Positions 61,838 through 64,000 of a DNA stretch of 64,000 nucleotides are shown here, in pieces (the first letter of the stretch is position 1; the number at the start of each line of letters is the position of its first letter). The notes under the pieces were generated by a model. That model made no database searches. It was given only the letters and a program-made list of their open reading frames with translations, and was not told the DNA's origin. The position numbers and the translations under genes were made by a program. The DNA comes from Roseomonas fluvialis (GTDB taxonomy: Bacteria; Pseudomonadota; Alphaproteobacteria; Acetobacterales; Acetobacteraceae). The DNA is taken from assembly GCF_022846615.1 (NCBI RefSeq), contig NZ_AP025637.1:3497001-3561000 (forward strand), read 5' to 3'.

Positions 61838-63085
61838 ATGGACCTGACCCTCGCGATCTTCTTCCTGGTCTACCTGGTCATGGGACTCGGATACCTGCCG
61901 GGCCTGCGTCTCGACAGGACCGGGGCCGCGATGGTCGGCGCCATGATCCTGATTGCCGCGGGCCGGATTTCCCCGCCCGACGCCTGGAACGCCATCGACT
62001 TCAACACGATCGGCCTGCTGTTCGGCCTCATGGTGATCTCCGCAACCTTCGCCGTGGCCGGATTCTACGAATGGGTCGCGCGCAGGATTGGCGCGCTTGA
62101 GGTCGGTCCCCACGCCTTGCTGGCGCTGCTCATCGTCGTGGCCACGGTGATGTCGTCGCTGCTCACCAAGGATATCGTCGCGGTGGCCATGACGCCGGTG
62201 TTCTGCTCGATCTGCCTGGCGCGGCGGCTCAATCCCGTGCCGTTCCTGCTCGGCTTTTGCTTCGCGACCAACATCGGGTCGGCGGGCATGCTGACCGGCA
62301 GCCCGCAGAACATGATCGCCGCCGAACTCCTGCACCTGTCGTTTACCGGCTTCATGCGGGCGGCAGCCGTGCCGGCACTTCTCGGATTGCCGCTCATCTG
62401 GCTGGTACTGGTGCTGTTCTATCGGGGCCGGTGGCATCTGGCGGACGGGCCGCAACCGGCGCCGCCGCCCGCGCCGCAGCCACCGCAGGCCGTGGCGCTC
62501 GACCGCATCGAGACGGCCAAGGCCGCCGTGGTGCTCAGTGCGGTGATCGTCGCCTTCGTGACCACGGACTGGCCGCACATGTTGGTCGCCCTGGCAGGGG
62601 CCAGCCTGCTGCTGATCAGCCCGCGGGTGTCGTCAAACAGCATCCTGCACCGCCTGGACGGGAACCTGCTGCTGTTGCTGTTCGGCCTGTTCATCGTGAA
62701 CGCGACATTCGCGGCTGCGGGCGTTCCACAGCAGTTGCTCGAAAGCCTGCGGGGCTATGGCCTGGACCTGCACGATCCCCTGTCGTTGCTCCTGGTCATG
62801 GCCGTGCTCAGCAACATTGTCGGCAACAACCCGGCGGTCATGCTAGTGGCGCCTTTCGTCGCCGGCGCCGACCAGGCCGAAGCGCTGGGGGCCGCCATCG
62901 CGCTCGGTACGGGCTTTTCGTCGAACGCCATTCTGTCGGGAAGCCTCGCCGGCATCATCATGGCTGAGGCTGCCCAGAAGCGCGGCGTAGCCATCACCTT
63001 CAAGGATTTTGCGAAGGTCGGTGCGCCCCTCGCGGCGCTCAGCCTGGTCGGCGCGGCCGGATGGATCCTCGTGATCAGCCGCTAG
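61838..63085 (+). CDS. SLC13 / ArsB-NhaD superfamily permease
   Basis: A 415-residue polytopic inner-membrane transporter with about 10-11 helices. It begins LAIFFLVYLVMGLGYLPGLR, with DRTGAAMVGAMILIAAG as in divalent-anion/arsenite permeases. The paired re-entrant motifs are CFATNIGSAGMLTGSPQNMI and VLSNIVGNNPAVMLVAPFVA. A Pro-rich cytoplasmic linker (PQPAPPPAPQPPQAV) separates the halves. Substrates in this superfamily are dicarboxylates, sulfate, arsenite or sodium ions; which applies here cannot be read. It is separated from the urea transporter by 164 bases, so it may have its own promoter. Confidence 0.82.
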   Translation: MDLTLAIFFLVYLVMGLGYLPGLRLDRTGAAMVGAMILIAAGRISPPDAWNAIDFNTIGLLFGLMVISATFAVAGFYEWVARRIGALEVGPHALLALLIVVATVMSSLLTKDIVAVAMTPVFCSICLARRLNPVPFLLGFCFATNIGSAGMLTGSPQNMIAAELLHLSFTGFMRAAAVPALLGLPLIWLVLVLFYRGRWHLADGPQPAPPPAPQPPQAVALDRIETAKAAVVLSAVIVAFVTTDWPHMLVALAGASLLLISPRVSSNSILHRLDGNLLLLLFGLFIVNATFAAAGVPQQLLESLRGYGLDLHDPLSLLLVMAVLSNIVGNNPAVMLVAPFVAGADQAEALGAAIALGTGFSSNAILSGSLAGIIMAEAAQKRGVAITFKDFAKVGAPLAALSLVGAAGWILVISR

Positions 63086-63188
63086 GCGCACACCGACCAT
63101 GGTCCGGTGGCCAACGGACAGTGCTGTTGCCTCGCGCTGACGATATGCCGCAGGCTGCCCATCAAAACAGCCGCGGAGCAGACGACGC

Positions 63189-64000
63189 ATGTGGGACTGG
63201 GTTGCGACGACGCTGCGGAGCAATCCGGAGATCGCTCTCTTCCTGACCGTGGCCGTGGGATACCCCCTCGGGAAGGTCAGTTTTCGCGGCTTCAGCCTGG
63301 GCACCGTCGCGACCACCCTGGTGTGCGGCATCCTGGTCGGCCAGCTCGACATCGAGATCTCCCACACCGTCGCTTCGATGTTTTTCCTGCTGTTCCTTTT
63401 CGCCGTAGGGTACGGCGTCGGCCCGCAATTCGTGCGCGGCATCGCCCATGACGGCGCGCTTCAGGCGCTGTTCGCCGTCGTGGTCTGCGTGCTCGTTGTC
63501 ACCACCGCCTACGGCGTGGCCCGCCTGGCCGGATATGGAGTCGGCTATGGGGCCGGACTGTACTCGGGCGCCGCAACCGCATCGGCCGCGCTCGGCCTCT
63601 CCACCAATGCGATCAGGGATATCGGGATGTCGCCGCAAGACACGCGGGCGATGATCGGCGCTCTCTCGACCGCCTTCGCCATGACCTACATCTACGGCAC
63701 CGTCGGTTCCATCGTCATCATTTCCCAGCTCGGCCCGCGGCTCCTGCGCATCGACCTCCCGGCTGCATGTCGTGCCTACGAGAAGCGGCTCGGCGGCGAC
63801 CGGCACGACTCCGGCGCATCCTGGCACCACTACATCGTTCGTACCTATCGCTTGTCCGGCACGTCGCCGCAGGTCGGGCGGACGGTCGCCGAGGTCGAGG
63901 CCTCGCGACCTCATGCACGGATCTTCATCGACGGCATCCGCCGCGGCGGCGAACTGATCGACGCGACGCCGACCACCGTGCTCGAGCCGAACGACGTCGT
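63189..64000 (+). CDS. AspT/YidE-type transporter (3' end outside window)
   Basis: An open frame from ATG 63189 to the edge (270 codons), read with GGAG upstream. It begins MWDWVATTLRSNPEIALFLT and VAVGYPLGKVSFRGFSLGTV. The N-terminal AspT duplication domain has FLLFLFAVGYGVGPQFVRGI, YGAGLYSGAATASAALGLST and ALSTAFAMTYIYGTVGSIVI. After about residue 205 comes a TrkA_C-type cytoplasmic domain with GTSPQVGRTVAEVEASRPHA and RIFIDGIRRGGELIDATPTT. In the AspT/YidE/YbjL family two membrane domains flank two such domains, so at least half the protein is missing. AspT is an aspartate:alanine antiporter; relatives have other or unknown substrates. Confidence 0.88.
   Translation, partial: MWDWVATTLRSNPEIALFLTVAVGYPLGKVSFRGFSLGTVATTLVCGILVGQLDIEISHTVASMFFLLFLFAVGYGVGPQFVRGIAHDGALQALFAVVVCVLVVTTAYGVARLAGYGVGYGAGLYSGAATASAALGLSTNAIRDIGMSPQDTRAMIGALSTAFAMTYIYGTVGSIVIISQLGPRLLRIDLPAACRAYEKRLGGDRHDSGASWHHYIVRTYRLSGTSPQVGRTVAEVEASRPHARIFIDGIRRGGELIDATPTTVLEPNDV

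Overview
The window is GC-rich (clearly above 60% G+C by eye) and reads as an alphaproteobacterial chromosome, most likely an Acetobacteraceae / Roseomonas-like member of the Rhodospirillales. The evidence is the housekeeping order dcd-murA-hisG-hisD-infA-maf-RNase E/G-yacG, the short (HisZ-dependent) HisG, an alphaproteobacterial-style XRE regulator, and a urease operon of the order ureABC-EFG-D. No species name can be read from the sequence itself.

Layout. 1-2804: right end of a prophage (tail-fibre proteins, a P5-like muralytic protein, and an embedded Rz/Rz1-like spanin pair), with one exported protein of unknown function on the opposite strand. 2805-12868: core genes, namely an aldo/keto reductase, a Bug-type substrate-binding protein, methylmalonyl-CoA epimerase, tRNA-Thr(GGT), a Hint-like protein without its catalytic cysteine, and the dcd-to-yacG block. 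12937-14453: tRNA-Phe(GAA), followed at once by a decayed P4-type integrase and a perfect 19-bp inverted repeat, which looks like the scar of a tRNA-targeted island. 14454-15257: a truncated HWE-type kinase without its phospho-acceptor histidine.

15297-43299: a large exopolysaccharide locus of the Wzx/Wzy type. It holds a priming glycosylphosphotransferase, five glycosyltransferases, Wzx flippase, Wzy polymerase, Wza-like export lipoprotein, Wzc-like co-polymerase, a separate CpsD-like ATPase lacking the Walker A lysine, an ExeA-like AAA ATPase, two methyltransferases, a WecE-like sugar aminotransferase and a duplicated serine-acetyltransferase-like protein. Three related right-handed beta-helix proteins lie inside it; two carry N-terminal RTX calcium repeats and one has a Tat-like signal. 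They share a DGNGIQ-type motif and are the best candidates for an undescribed polysaccharide-modifying system. The core export and assembly genes form two divergent, tightly overlapping operons around 31.4-31.5 kb.

44086-53618: regulatory and sensory genes, namely an XRE regulator, a FixJ-like response regulator, a 1219-residue CheB-CheR-PAS-histidine kinase-receiver protein, a single-domain receiver, and a membrane protein with a potassium-channel-like pore. An XRE remnant abuts an IS481-family transposase remnant here. 53700-61673: nickel and urea metabolism, namely a nikA remnant, an intact nikR, ureABCEFGD and a urea transporter. 61838-64000: an SLC13-type permease and an AspT/YidE-type transporter that runs off the window.

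The recurring theme of the accessory part is erosion (integrase, HWE kinase, XRE gene, IS481 transposase, nikA) beside intact, apparently functional operons. Domain calls rest on reading motifs and family resemblance by eye; no database search was run.
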